DNA of 64,000 nt from Sneathiella chinensis. Lineage in GTDB: Bacteria; Pseudomonadota; Alphaproteobacteria; Sneathiellales; Sneathiellaceae. Below, piece by piece: positions 1 to 8,843 of this stretch. A model generated the notes under the pieces. It searched no databases and was not told the DNA's origin. It saw only the letters and a list, made by a program, of their open reading frames with translations. A program made the position numbers and the translations under genes. The DNA is taken from positions 310,001-374,000 of the forward strand of contig NZ_VNWN01000004.1 in NCBI RefSeq assembly GCF_012720115.1, read 5' to 3'. How positions within the stretch are numbered: position 1 is the stretch's first letter; each line of letters opens with the position of its first letter.

Positions 1-631
1 AGGCGCCCAGGGGGCCATGCTGGACAACGATCACGGGACCTATCCGTTCGTAACCTCTTCCAACACGCTGGCCGGGCAGGCCGCTGTGGGCAGTGGCGTC
101 GGTCCGGGGGCTGTCAGCTATGTTCTGGGGATCACCAAGGCCTATACGACCCGTGTGGGTGAAGGTCCGTTCCCGACGGAACAGAAGAACGACATTGGCC
201 GTGGTCTGGGTGAGCGGGGCCGCGAATTTGGCACCGTCACCGGACGGGAACGCCGGTGTGGCTGGTTCGATGCGGTCATGGTTCGTCAGGCGGTCAAGAC
301 CGGCGGTATTACCGGGATTGCCCTGACCAAGCTGGATGTTCTGGATGGCATGGAAGAGTTGAAAGTCTGTGTTGGCTACCGTCTTGGTGACAAGACACTG
401 GATTACTATCCGTCCAACATGGCCGATCAGGCCGCGGTTGAGCCGATCTACGAAACCCTTGAAGGGTGGAGCGAAAGCACTTTTGGTGCCCGGAGCTGGG
501 ACGCCTTGCCGGCAACCGCCGTCAAGTATATCCGCCGGGTCGAGGAACTGATCGAGGCGCCGATCGCGCTTGTCTCCACCAGCCCGGAACGGGAAGACAC
601 CATTCTGGTTCGGGACCCGTTCGCGGACTGA
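1..631 (+). CDS. purA: Adenylosuccinate synthetase, C-terminal part (5' end outside window)
   Basis: This is the last ~210 residues of PurA, which joins IMP and aspartate using GTP in the first committed step of AMP synthesis in the cytosol. The frame is open from the window edge (first full codon at base 2) and begins [20 protein letters not shown], the conserved active-site segment of the family. Later blocks [16 protein letters not shown] and the C-terminal [14 protein letters not shown] are also typical. The real start lies upstream, so the ATG at 17 is internal. A hairpin terminator follows about 50 bases after the stop, ending the unit before the convergent histidine kinase gene. Identification is secure; only the upstream context is missing. 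Confidence 0.97.
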   Translation, partial: GAQGAMLDNDHGTYPFVTSSNTLAGQAAVGSGVGPGAVSYVLGITKAYTTRVGEGPFPTEQKNDIGRGLGERGREFGTVTGRERRCGWFDAVMVRQAVKTGGITGIALTKLDVLDGMEELKVCVGYRLGDKTLDYYPSNMADQAAVEPIYETLEGWSESTFGARSWDALPATAVKYIRRVEELIEAPIALVSTSPEREDTILVRDPFAD

Positions 632-680
632 ACCGCTTCCGGCTGATGTGACGACCTGATTTTGTCAGGACAGAAAGAAG

Positions 681-713
681 AAAACCCCCGCTTCCCTGTG
701 AGGCGGGGGTTTT
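681..713. terminator. Bidirectional rho-independent terminator
   Basis: An 11-bp inverted repeat AAAACCCCCGC / GCGGGGGTTTT has an 11-base loop, with A residues before and T residues after. It lies between convergent purA and the histidine kinase gene, so it can serve both strands. Confidence 0.85.
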
Positions 714-734
714 CTGTTGTTCTGAGGCAAGTGA

Positions 735-2336
735 TCAGTTTTTGGGGAACGCGATTGCGACGGTGGTGCCCTCACCAACGGCGCTGGTCAGGGTGATGTT
801 GCCGCCGTTCAGTTCGGTCAGGCGTTTGACAAGGGCGAGGCCAAGACCCGTCCCCCCGGTTCTGCGCACATGGACATCGTCGGTACGTTCAAAGGAATCG
901 AATATCCGGTCCTGATCTGCAGGATCGATCCCAAACCCGTTGTCCGCCACTTCAAAGGCCAGACCGTGATCGGTCAGGGGCCGGGCCGACAATTTGACGA
1001 TCCCGCCCTTTTCATTGAACTTGATGGCATTGGACAGCAGGTTGACGAGAATCTGGATCATGTGGCGATGATCCGCGTTCAGGGTTTTTGCCCCGGAATG
1101 AACATGGGTCTCGATGGTGATCCAGTTGCGGTCAGCCAGCACCCTCACCATGTCCACCACCTGTGCAATCAGGGACGTGACATCGATGCTGGTAACGCTG
1201 GGCTGTTCCTTGCCGGATTCAATGCGGGACAGGTCCAGAATGTCGTTGACCAGCGACAGCAGATGGCTGCCCGCCGCATGAATATCCAGAAGATATTCCC
1301 GCTTTTTCTCGTCAACAATATTGGCGGAGCGGGGACCGGACAGCAGTTCCGAATAGCCCATGATCGCGTTGAGGGGGGTTCGGAATTCGTGGCTCATGCT
1401 GGCAAGGAAACTGGATTTCGCCTCGTTGGCCTTGTGGGCAGCGCGGGCCGCTTCCTCCAGCTTGGTCTGGGCGGCCTTCTGGTCGGAGATATCCCGGATT
1501 ACCCCGATAAACTGGCGAAAATGGGGGTTCTTGGTATCGCCGATGGAAAGCTCGGCGGGAAAGATCGTACCGTCCTTTCGCATGGCCTGAACTTCCCGGC
1601 CAATGCCGATGATCTTGCCCTTGCCGGATTGGAGGTAGTTCCGAAGATACTGGTCATGCTGGTCCCGGTAAGGGTTCGGCATCAGCATGGAGACATTCTT
1701 GCCAACCGCCTCTTCCGGGGTGAAGCCAAAGGTTTTTTCGGCCGAGATACTCCAGTGGGTGATCAGGCCCCGGTCGTTGATCACGATAACCGCCTCGACG
1801 ATATTCTCGAAAACCGCTTTCAGGCGATCATTGGATTCCTGAAGGGATCGGGTGCGGGCTTCATAAATCTGTTCCAGATACTGTTTGACGCTGGGAAGTT
1901 GCAGGTTGTCCGGCTTTTTAAGGGCTGTCAGGTCCTTGTGTGCCCCCAGCATCCGCAGGGGGTTTCCCACCGTGTCGCGGATTGCGATGCCACGGCTTTG
2001 GAACCACAGGATGGTTCCGGATTTGTGAAAATACCGGACGATGTGATCAAACGGGAATGTTTCATCCGCGCAATGCAATTCGAAATGCTTGAGGGCAATT
2101 TCAATGTCATCCGGGTGGATACATTTCATCCATTCCGATGACAGATGCTCTTTCTCGTCGGGATCGTAGCCCAGCATCTCCCAAAAGGTGGTGTCCATCC
2201 ACTCGATTTCGGGATTTTCCATATCCAGACACCACAATCCGTCTCCGGCTGTATGGGTCAGAAAATTGTCAACTTTCGGGTCGGATTGCGCCAGAGCCCT
2301 GATTTCACTCTCCAGATAGTGAACTGGTTTTTCCAT
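735..2336 (-). CDS. Soluble two-PAS sensor histidine kinase with FixL-like PAS
   Basis: This is a cytosolic sensor kinase of 533 residues with no membrane segment. PAS/PAC 1 covers about residues 25-140, PAS 2 about 170-290, and a linker leads to HisKA (phospho-acceptor H316 in SMSHEFRTPLNA). The HATPase has N-box NLLSNAIKFN, DNGFGIDP and GTGLGLALVKRL. PAS 2 strongly resembles the haem PAS of FixL: NVSMLMPNPYRDQHDQYL carries the position of the FixL haem histidine (H227), followed by IIGIGR (R247). Oxygen sensing is therefore possible but not proven, since flavin-free relatives without haem share this block. I chose the ATG because GGAAGG lies five bases upstream; an in-frame TTG 15 bases earlier has no such support. 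No response regulator is adjacent. Confidence 0.88.
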   Translation of the reverse strand: MEKPVHYLESEIRALAQSDPKVDNFLTHTAGDGLWCLDMENPEIEWMDTTFWEMLGYDPDEKEHLSSEWMKCIHPDDIEIALKHFELHCADETFPFDHIVRYFHKSGTILWFQSRGIAIRDTVGNPLRMLGAHKDLTALKKPDNLQLPSVKQYLEQIYEARTRSLQESNDRLKAVFENIVEAVIVINDRGLITHWSISAEKTFGFTPEEAVGKNVSMLMPNPYRDQHDQYLRNYLQSGKGKIIGIGREVQAMRKDGTIFPAELSIGDTKNPHFRQFIGVIRDISDQKAAQTKLEEAARAAHKANEAKSSFLASMSHEFRTPLNAIMGYSELLSGPRSANIVDEKKREYLLDIHAAGSHLLSLVNDILDLSRIESGKEQPSVTSIDVTSLIAQVVDMVRVLADRNWITIETHVHSGAKTLNADHRHMIQILVNLLSNAIKFNEKGGIVKLSARPLTDHGLAFEVADNGFGIDPADQDRIFDSFERTDDVHVRRTGGTGLGLALVKRLTELNGGNITLTSAVGEGTTVAIAFPKN

Positions 2337-2518
2337 AAGAACCTTCCGCAAAGGTTTTTGTTATTCCATTCTACTAATGCTTTAGAGCGACACCAGTTTA
2401 AGGGGTATAGTGTTAAAAATTTATTCGCAAACTCTAATTTTAAATATATTTAATATTGCGGAAAAGAGTAGGGGAAACAGCGGAAGGTTGCCGAAATATT
2501 CTGTTCGGTCGGTTTTTA

Positions 2519-3073
2519 TCAGGCTGGGTCCTGATCGTCCTGCTGCTGCAGGCGGGTCGCCTGACGGAAGATTTTCTCCATCAGGTGGTTCAGGGTCTGG
2601 TATTCCTTTTTCGACAGAGCCGACAGGATCGCGGCCTCCCTCTCGCGGGCGAGGGGGATGATCTGGTTATAGACAGCCGTTCCCTGATCGGTCAGGTGCA
2701 GGGTCTTCTGGCGCCGGTCCGCACTATTTGTATGGGCGGACACCAGTCCGGCCTGCCGCAACCTGTTCACAGCCCGGCTGACAGTCATTTTTTCCATGCT
2801 GGTAATCCGGCCAAGCTCCGTTCCTGAAAGCGGCTGGTGATTGCCAAGCGCGGCAAGGATGCGCCATTCGTGCCGGGTCAGGTGGAACCGATCCGCATAA
2901 AGTTCGGACAGGGCCTTGCTGACGGCGATATTCAGGATCGACAGGCGATAGGGAAGGAAGGTGGCAAGATCAAGGGGCTGGTCACTGTCCGGGGCGGGGT
3001 TGGCTGAAATGTCCCAACTGTCTTCGGCGGGGGACCAGATGTCCCGGATATGTGTGCGGTCAGGTTTTGTCAT
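2519..3073 (-). CDS. MarR-family transcriptional regulator of the tyrosine operon
   Basis: This is a winged-helix MarR regulator of 184 residues. The core LTRHEWRILAALGNHQPLSG, then TSMEKMTVSRAVNRLRQAGLV (recognition helix) and DRRQKTLHLTDQG (wing), are diagnostic. It is divergent from the VOC-hppD-fumarylacetoacetase-maiA operon, and a perfect inverted repeat lies in the promoter between them. It probably represses that operon and responds to an aromatic intermediate; this is inference from position. I prefer the ATG giving MTKPDRTHIRD. A longer reading starting near 3202 would run through the promoter and operator and is unlikely. Confidence 0.88.
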   Translation of the reverse strand: MTKPDRTHIRDIWSPAEDSWDISANPAPDSDQPLDLATFLPYRLSILNIAVSKALSELYADRFHLTRHEWRILAALGNHQPLSGTELGRITSMEKMTVSRAVNRLRQAGLVSAHTNSADRRQKTLHLTDQGTAVYNQIIPLAREREAAILSALSKKEYQTLNHLMEKIFRQATRLQQQDDQDPA

Positions 3074-3176
3074 GTCAGTCCCGGTGCCCGAAATTTCTTG
3101 CGCCCTTTGTAGCGTGAACCGGCCCTTTGTGAAAGACCGGTCTGCGGGCGACCGCAGGAGGGAATTCCCTTCCCGA

Positions 3177-3205
3177 TTGACAATAGTAACATTTGTTACC
3201 AATAT
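3177..3205 (+). promoter_or_regulatory. Promoter of the tyrosine operon with embedded MarR operator
   Basis: A perfect -35 hexamer TTGACA (3177-3182) is followed by a 17-base spacer and a -10-like CAATAT (3200-3205). The spacer holds the inverted repeat GTAAC-ATTT-GTTAC (3186-3199). Binding there would block RNA polymerase directly. The site lies between the MarR gene and its presumed target operon. The -10 element is weak, and operator function is inferred. Confidence 0.65.
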
Positions 3206-3263
3206 GACAAGAGCTGCCCTCCCCGAAACAGGACGGGCCGTGGCAGCGATGGAGGAGCGCCTT

Positions 3264-3797
3264 ATGAAAATTGGGAAAATTCATCACGTCGCCTACCGGT
3301 GTCGGAATGCCAAGCAGACTGTGGAATGGTATCAGAAGTATCTGGGTATGGATTTTGTTCTCGCCATCGCCGAGAACGAGGTTCCCTCGACAAAGGCGCC
3401 TGACCCTTACATGCATATTTTCATGGATGCGGGGCAGGGCAATGTTCTGGCCTTTTTTGAACTGCCCAACTCCCCCGAAATGGGAAAAGACCCGAACACA
3501 CCGGACTGGGTGCAGCATATTGCCTTTGAAATTGACAGTCTGGACGATCTTCTGGCCACCAAGGCCCGTCTGGAGGCGGACGGGATTGATGTTGTCGGCC
3601 CGACAGATCACACTATCTTCAAATCTATCTACTTCTTTGATCCCAGCGGTCATCGGCTGGAACTTGCGGTGAATACCGGCACACCGGACATGGCCCGCCG
3701 ACTGGACGATGTGAAATGGCAGATGCTGGAAGAATGGGACCGCACCAAGCAGGCCCCGCAACATGCGGCCTGGATGCATGACGGCAGTCATAGTTGA
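3264..3797 (+). CDS. VOC-family (glyoxalase/dioxygenase superfamily) protein
   Basis: This is a single vicinal-oxygen-chelate protein of 177 residues. It opens KIGKIHHVAYRCRNAKQT, with WVQHIAFEIDSLDD in the middle and DPSGHRLELAV near the end, which supply the usual metal-ligand positions of the fold (His early, His mid, Glu late). It is the first gene of the tyrosine operon, before hppD. The substrate cannot be read from sequence. It is not homogentisate dioxygenase, which is a cupin, although a homogentisate-oxidising activity is needed at this point of the pathway. The ATG follows GGAGGAG by six to seven bases; ATG 3249 lacks a site. Confidence 0.8.
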   Translation: MKIGKIHHVAYRCRNAKQTVEWYQKYLGMDFVLAIAENEVPSTKAPDPYMHIFMDAGQGNVLAFFELPNSPEMGKDPNTPDWVQHIAFEIDSLDDLLATKARLEADGIDVVGPTDHTIFKSIYFFDPSGHRLELAVNTGTPDMARRLDDVKWQMLEEWDRTKQAPQHAAWMHDGSHS

Positions 3798-3951
3798 TCG
3801 GCATACAGCGGATTTGAAAAGGAACGGCACATGTATCTTGTGATCGGGAGAATGCTGGAAAACAGTGTGCGGGGGGTGTCGTGTGCGCCGCCGATGAGGC
3901 CGGCTTTCCCCTTGCTTCCCTTTACAGTTATTCCAGAATGGAACCCTTCAC

Positions 3952-5049
3952 ATGACACAAGATACGACACACCCCACAGACCTTTTTGAAAATCCCATGG
4001 GCCTTGATGGCTTTGAATTTGTTGAGTTTGCCTCGCCCAAGCCGGGCATTCTGGAGCCGATCTTCGAATTGCTGGGCTTCACGAAAATCGCCGTGCACCG
4101 GTCAAAAGACGTGGTGTTGTACCGGCAGGGCGATATCAACTTCATCATCAATAACGAACCCAAAAGCCATGCCGCCTATTTCGCCGAAGAACACGGGCCA
4201 TGCGCTTGCGGTCTGGCTTTCCGGGTCCGCGATTCCCACAAGGCTTATGCCCGTGCGCTGGAACTGGGCGCACAGCCGATTGAAATTCCCACCGGGCCGA
4301 TGGAACTGCACTTGCCGGCCATCAAGGGCATTGGCGGGGCGCCCCTCTATCTGATCGACCGCTATAAGGAAGGTCAGAGCATCTACGATATCGATTTTGA
4401 ATATCTGGAAGGGGTGGACCGGAACCCGGTTGGATGCGGCTTTAAGGTTATCGATCACATGACCCATAATGTGTATCGCGGGCGCATGGATTACTGGGCA
4501 CGATTCTATGAAACTCTCTTCAATTTCAAGGAAATCCGGTATTTCGATATCAAGGGCGAATATACAGGGTTGAAATCCCGCGCCTTGACGGCGCCCGATG
4601 GGCGGATCAGAATTCCCCTGAACGAGGAGGCATCCGAAGGCACCGGCCAGATTGAGGAATTCCTGATGGCCTATAACGGCGAAGGGATCCAGCATATCGC
4701 TTTTGCCAGTGATGACCTGCTGGCCAGTTGGGACATGCTGAAGGAACGGGGGTTGGCCTTCATGACGCCGCCGCCGGATACCTATTATGAAATGCTGGAA
4801 GAACGTCTTCCCGGCCACGGGGAGCCGGCAGATGAATTGAAGAAACGCGGCATCCTTCTGGATGGCACCACCGAGGGCGGGGATTTGCGCCTGTTGTTGC
4901 AGATTTTCTCGGAAACCCTGATCGGTCCGGTATTCTTTGAATTCATCCAGCGGAAAAAGGACGACGGTTTCGGTGAGGGGAACTTCAAGGCCCTGTTTGA
5001 ATCCATGGAGCGGGACCAGATCCGGCGCGGCGTCGTCAAGGCCGAATAG
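3952..5049 (+). CDS. hppD: 4-hydroxyphenylpyruvate dioxygenase
   Basis: This iron(II) dioxygenase converts 4-hydroxyphenylpyruvate to homogentisate in tyrosine degradation. At 365 residues it has the bacterial length. The three iron ligands are visible: H169 in [13 protein letters not shown]248 in [11 protein letters not shown] and E330 in FFEFIQRK, with the C-terminal gate helix [20 protein letters not shown]. It lies 154 bases after the VOC gene and 54 bases before the fumarylacetoacetase gene, in one operon. The ribosome site before the ATG is poor (GGAAC about eight bases upstream). Function is very likely; regulation by the divergent MarR protein is inferred. Confidence 0.96.
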   Translation: MTQDTTHPTDLFENPMGLDGFEFVEFASPKPGILEPIFELLGFTKIAVHRSKDVVLYRQGDINFIINNEPKSHAAYFAEEHGPCACGLAFRVRDSHKAYARALELGAQPIEIPTGPMELHLPAIKGIGGAPLYLIDRYKEGQSIYDIDFEYLEGVDRNPVGCGFKVIDHMTHNVYRGRMDYWARFYETLFNFKEIRYFDIKGEYTGLKSRALTAPDGRIRIPLNEEASEGTGQIEEFLMAYNGEGIQHIAFASDDLLASWDMLKERGLAFMTPPPDTYYEMLEERLPGHGEPADELKKRGILLDGTTEGGDLRLLLQIFSETLIGPVFFEFIQRKKDDGFGEGNFKALFESMERDQIRRGVVKAE

Positions 5050-5103
5050 AGGGGGGCGGCATGCCTTCTGATACGGGAATAAACGGAGAACTTGGATAAC
5101 GGA

Positions 5104-6405
5104 ATGACCACATATTACAAAACACAAGATCCGTCCCTGAAAAGCTGGGTGAAAAGCGCCAATGGGCCGGAATGCCCGTTTCCCATCCAGAACCTGCCTT
5201 ACGGGGCTTTTTCAACGGCGGCAAATCCCGCCCCCCGCATCGGTGTGGCGATCGGGGACCATGTGCTGGATTTGTCCGTTCTTGAAAAGGCGGGCCTGTT
5301 GCCCCAATCGGAAGGCTGTTTTTCGGCGCCGGTCCTGAACGGGTTCATGGGGCTGGGGGCGGCGGTCTGGTCGGACACGCGGGCCACCATCAGCGCCCTT
5401 CTTGAAAAGGAGAACAGCCGCCTTCGCGATGACAGTGCCTTGCGGGCCGGGGCATTGGTCCCCCTGTCCGATGTGACCCTGCATATGCCGGTGCAGGTGG
5501 GGGACTTTACGGATTTCTATGCGTCGCGGGAACATGCCACCAATGTGGGGACCATGTTCCGGGACCCGGAAAATGCGTTGATGCCCAACTGGCTGCATAT
5601 TCCAATCGGCTATAACGGGCGGGCCAGTACGGTGGTGGTCAGCGGCACCGACATTCACCGCCCGTGTGGTCAGGTCAAGGCCCCCGATCAGGCGGCCCCG
5701 TCGTTCCGGCCCAGCGGCAAGCTGGATATGGAACTGGAAATGGGGGCCCTTGTCGGCACCGGCAATCCACTGGGACAGCCGGTGACGGTAGAGCAGGCCC
5801 GCGAGATGATTTTCGGCTATGTCCTCCTGAATGACTGGAGCGCCCGGGATATTCAGGTGTGGGAATATCAGCCCCTTGGCCCGTTTCAGGCCAAGGCCTT
5901 CGCCACCACCATATCGCCATGGGTTGTCACCGCCGAGGCGCTGGAGCCGTTCCGGGTTTCCGGACCGTCTCAGGACCCTGTCCCGCTGCCTTATTTGCAG
6001 CAGACAGCGGCCAATAACTATGATCTGAACCTGAAAGTGACGCTTCAGCCCGCAGGCGCGGCCAGCCCCGCCGCAATTTGCGAGACCAATTTCCGCTATA
6101 TGTACTGGTCCAGCCCCCAACAACTGGCCCATCACGCGTCAAGCGGCTGTGCCATGCGGCCCGGCGACCTTCTGGGGTCCGGGACCATCAGCGGGCCAAC
6201 CCCCGCTTCATGGGGCAGTTTGCTGGAACTGACCTGGAATGGCCGCGATCCACTGACCTTGCCGGAGGGCCAGACACGCACCTTTATCGAGGATGGCGAC
6301 AGCCTGACCCTAACCGGTTGGTGTCAGGGGGATGGCTATCGTATCGGCTTCGGCGAGGCGGAGGGGACCATCCTGCCCCCGGTCCCGCATCCGGCAGGGG
6401 GATAG
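5104..6405 (+). CDS. fahA: Fumarylacetoacetase
   Basis: This enzyme hydrolyses 4-fumarylacetoacetate to fumarate and acetoacetate, the last step of tyrosine breakdown. At 433 residues it matches the long FAH type. It has an N-terminal beta-barrel domain, then DFTDFYASREHATNVGTMFR, LHIPIGYNGRASTVVVSG, KLDMELEMGALVG and LLNDWSARDIQVWEYQPLGP, which include the metal-binding acidic residues and the catalytic His region. The start is uncertain: I use the ATG giving MTTYYKTQDP, but GGAG is 15 bases away and only three bases before an in-frame TTG at 5092. Only three bases separate its stop from maiA. Confidence 0.94.
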   Translation: MTTYYKTQDPSLKSWVKSANGPECPFPIQNLPYGAFSTAANPAPRIGVAIGDHVLDLSVLEKAGLLPQSEGCFSAPVLNGFMGLGAAVWSDTRATISALLEKENSRLRDDSALRAGALVPLSDVTLHMPVQVGDFTDFYASREHATNVGTMFRDPENALMPNWLHIPIGYNGRASTVVVSGTDIHRPCGQVKAPDQAAPSFRPSGKLDMELEMGALVGTGNPLGQPVTVEQAREMIFGYVLLNDWSARDIQVWEYQPLGPFQAKAFATTISPWVVTAEALEPFRVSGPSQDPVPLPYLQQTAANNYDLNLKVTLQPAGAASPAAICETNFRYMYWSSPQQLAHHASSGCAMRPGDLLGSGTISGPTPASWGSLLELTWNGRDPLTLPEGQTRTFIEDGDSLTLTGWCQGDGYRIGFGEAEGTILPPVPHPAGG

Positions 6406-6408
6406 GTC

Positions 6409-7059
6409 ATGTCCCTTCGTCTTTTCGGGTATTGGCGATCCAGTGCATCCTACCGGGTGCGGATCGCCTTGAACCTGAAGGGACTGGGATGGAAACATCA
6501 GGGGGTGCATTTGCTCCGTGACGGGGGGGAGCAGCTAAAGGCTGACTATGCCCACCTCAACCCCCAAAAGCTGGTGCCGACCCTTGTGGCCGATGGCGTG
6601 CCCTTGACGCAATCCCTTGCCATTCTGGAATATCTGGAAGAAGCCTACCCCGATCCGCCCCTGCTGCCGGAAGACCTTGCCGGGCGGGCACGGGTGCGGG
6701 CCATTGCGGCGGCCATCGCCTGCGATATTCATCCGCTCGATAACCTGCGGGTTCTCCGCTACATGAAAAATGCCCTTGATTCGGACGAGACGGCCCGCAA
6801 CAGGTGGTATGCCCACTGGATCACCGAAGGCTTCAATGCGCTGGAAATCACTTTGGGCGCTTCCGAAACGGGGCAGTTCTGTCATGGCGACCAGCCCACA
6901 TTCGCCGATTGTTGCCTTGTTCCGCAGGTTTATAATGCCCGCCGGTTCCACATCGACATGACGCCATACCCGGAAATCTGCCGGATTGAGCAGGCCTGCC
7001 TTGGTCTGCCGGCGTTTGACCTGGCGCGTCCTGAACAGCAACCCGATTGCGAAGACTAG
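6409..7059 (+). CDS. maiA: Maleylacetoacetate isomerase (zeta-class GST)
   Basis: This glutathione-dependent enzyme isomerises maleylacetoacetate to fumarylacetoacetate. The 216 residues have the GST layout: an N-terminal thioredoxin-like domain with FGYWRSSASYRVRIALNLKG (the zeta-class Ser-Ser-x-Ser motif) and LVPTLVADGVPLTQSLAILE, then an all-helical domain with QPTFADCCLVPQVYNARRF. It is the last gene of the operon and is translationally close to the fumarylacetoacetase gene. The weak hairpin after it is not a convincing terminator. Confidence 0.93.
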   Translation: MSLRLFGYWRSSASYRVRIALNLKGLGWKHQGVHLLRDGGEQLKADYAHLNPQKLVPTLVADGVPLTQSLAILEYLEEAYPDPPLLPEDLAGRARVRAIAAAIACDIHPLDNLRVLRYMKNALDSDETARNRWYAHWITEGFNALEITLGASETGQFCHGDQPTFADCCLVPQVYNARRFHIDMTPYPEICRIEQACLGLPAFDLARPEQQPDCED

Positions 7060-7063
7060 TATT

Positions 7064-7081
7064 CGAAAATTCGCATTTTCG
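7064..7081 (+). other. Small A+T-rich hairpin after maiA
   Basis: The inverted repeat CGAAAAT-TCGC-ATTTTCG begins four bases after the maiA stop. It has no T-run after it and may be a weak stop or mRNA end signal. A second short repeat, CTGTC-TTGCG-GACAG (7107-7121), lies between it and the thiolase-like gene and could be part of that gene's control region. Confidence 0.3.
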
Positions 7082-7224
7082 TGCAAGGTGTGTATTTAGG
7101 TACAAACTGTCTTGCGGACAGGGGGCCTTTTCTGCCACAATCCGGCCAACCCCAACCAAAGGGCATGTTCCCGAGCATGCCAAGTTAGACCAACAAAAAA
7201 CAAGAAAGAGGGTTGAAATATATC

Positions 7225-8397
7225 ATGAGCCGAAGTTGTAAGGCCTATATTGCGGGCGTGTATGAACACCCCACACGCAAGGCCGTGGATAAAACCGTTC
7301 CCCAGATTATTGCGGAAGTTTCCCTTGGCGCCCTGAAGGATGCCGGACTGACCATGGCAGATGTCGACGGATATTTCTGTGACAGTGTGGTTCCCGGTCT
7401 GGGCGGTATGTCCATGGCGGAATATATGGGGCTGGACCTCACCCATACGGATTGTACGGAAACCGGCGGGTCTTCCTATGTTGTCCATGTTGGACATGCC
7501 GTTCAGGCCATTGCTGCCGGAAAATGCAAGGTGGCACTGGTCACACTGGCAGGCCGTCCGCGTGCCGAAGGTTTGGCCACGCTTGGCGCCCGCGACCACG
7601 GCGGCGAGTTGCCGGAACGCGGGTTTGAAATTCCCTACGGTCCGGCAGTGACCAACCTTTATGCCATGGCCGCCATGCGCCACATGTACGAATATGGCAC
7701 CACCAGCGAGCAGCTGGCCTGGATCAAGGTTGCCGCATCCCATCATGCCCAGCATAACGAACTTGCGGTTCTGCGCGATGTGGTGACGGTTGATGACGTG
7801 GTGAATTCACCCATGATCGCCGATCCGCTGCACCGTCTGGATTGCTGCGTGATCAGTGACGGCGGCGGGGCCCTTGTCATTGTCGCGCCGGAAATTGCCA
7901 AGTCCCTTGGCGATCGCTGCGTCAAGGTTCTGGGGCACGGCGAGGCCATCAAGCACCTGAATTCCGGCAATTTTGACCTGACCCATACAGGGGCAGCCAA
8001 ATCCGGTCCCATCGCCTTTGCCGAGGCAGGGTTGACACCGGCAGATATGGATTATGCGTCCATCTATGACAGCTTTACCATCACGGTTCTGGAAACCCTC
8101 GAAGATCTGGGCTTCTGTGAAAAAGGTCAGGGCGGCAAGTTCGTGGCCGACGGAAACCTGATTTCTGGCGTTGGCAAGCTGCCGTTCAACACCGATGGCG
8201 GCGGGCTGTGTAACAACCATCCCAACAACCGGGGCGGCATGACCAAGGTCATCGAGGCTGTTCGCCAGCTTCGCGGCGAGGCTCATCCCAAGGTGCAGGT
8301 GCCGGATTGTACACTGGCCCTCGCGCATGGTACCGGCGGTCAGATTTCAACCCGTCACGGCAGTTCAACAGTAATTTTGGGGAGGAACGACGCATGA
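7225..8397 (+). CDS. SCP2-type thiolase-fold protein without the nucleophilic Cys (possible retro-aldolase)
   Basis: This 390-residue protein has the thiolase fold of the SCP2/lipid-transfer class: AYIAGVYEHPTRKAVDKT at the start, GGGLCNNHPNNRGGMTKV and LALAHGTGGQISTRHG at the end. In an ungapped reading, the residue at the catalytic Cys position is G82 of TGGSSYVVHVGHAVQAI, so ordinary Claisen chemistry looks unlikely. Cysteine-less relatives paired with DUF35 proteins, such as Ltp2 in steroid side-chain loss, act as retro-aldolases. A DUF35 gene overlaps its stop by ATGA, which fits such a complex. The substrate is unknown. ATG 7225 follows AGAGGG by about 12 bases; a TTG at 7213 is less likely. 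Confidence 0.82.
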   Translation: MSRSCKAYIAGVYEHPTRKAVDKTVPQIIAEVSLGALKDAGLTMADVDGYFCDSVVPGLGGMSMAEYMGLDLTHTDCTETGGSSYVVHVGHAVQAIAAGKCKVALVTLAGRPRAEGLATLGARDHGGELPERGFEIPYGPAVTNLYAMAAMRHMYEYGTTSEQLAWIKVAASHHAQHNELAVLRDVVTVDDVVNSPMIADPLHRLDCCVISDGGGALVIVAPEIAKSLGDRCVKVLGHGEAIKHLNSGNFDLTHTGAAKSGPIAFAEAGLTPADMDYASIYDSFTITVLETLEDLGFCEKGQGGKFVADGNLISGVGKLPFNTDGGGLCNNHPNNRGGMTKVIEAVRQLRGEAHPKVQVPDCTLALAHGTGGQISTRHGSSTVILGRNDA

Positions 8398-8795
8398 GCC
8401 AGCAGGAAAGAACCTACATTGACCCGGACGTCAATATGGAAAACCAGGCCTACTGGGAAGCGGCAAAGGAAAACAGGCTTGTGCTCAAGCGCTGTACCTC
8501 CTGTGGCAAGACCCATTTCTACCCGCGCTCGATCTGCCCCCATTGCTGGAGCACCGAAACCGAATGGTATGAAGCCAGTGGGAAAGGGACCATTTACACC
8601 TATTCCGTCATGCGGCGCGCCGAAGTTCCCTATGTCATCGCCTATGTGACACTGGAAGAAGGGATCACCATGATGACCAATCTGGTGGACTGCGATTTCG
8701 ATGCCCTGCGTGTTGGGGAACCGGTTGAGGTCCAGTTCCGGCAAACCGAGGGGGGCTGGGCGCTTCCTGTTTTCCGGCCCGTAGCAGCGGCTTGA
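8394..8795 (+). CDS. DUF35 OB-fold / zinc-ribbon protein, thiolase partner
   Basis: This is a small protein of 133 residues with an N-terminal helix, a rubredoxin-like zinc ribbon CTSCGKTHFYPRSICPHC (two CxxC pairs), and a C-terminal OB-fold that begins TEWYEASGKGTIYTYSVMRR. Proteins of this family form complexes with SCP2-type thiolases or thiolase-like aldolases and help bind the acyl-CoA. The start overlaps the stop of the thiolase-like gene (ATGA) and has a strong GGGGAGGA site, so the two are probably made together. Confidence 0.88.
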   Translation: MSQQERTYIDPDVNMENQAYWEAAKENRLVLKRCTSCGKTHFYPRSICPHCWSTETEWYEASGKGTIYTYSVMRRAEVPYVIAYVTLEEGITMMTNLVDCDFDALRVGEPVEVQFRQTEGGWALPVFRPVAAA

Positions 8796-8843
8796 TCCGC
8801 AGATATCATACTTAATAATAAAAAATAAAATGGGAGAGAAAGA

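Noticed and set aside
870-2141. Long open frame on the plus strand opposite the histidine kinase
   Set aside because: It is the antisense shadow of a clear kinase gene. It has no ribosome site and no recognisable domain; high G+C makes such frames common.
3831-3989. Possible 52-codon leader gene before hppD, overlapping its start
   Set aside because: AAGGA precedes the ATG, but the product has no recognisable features and it overlaps hppD in another frame. A translational-coupling role is possible but unsupported.
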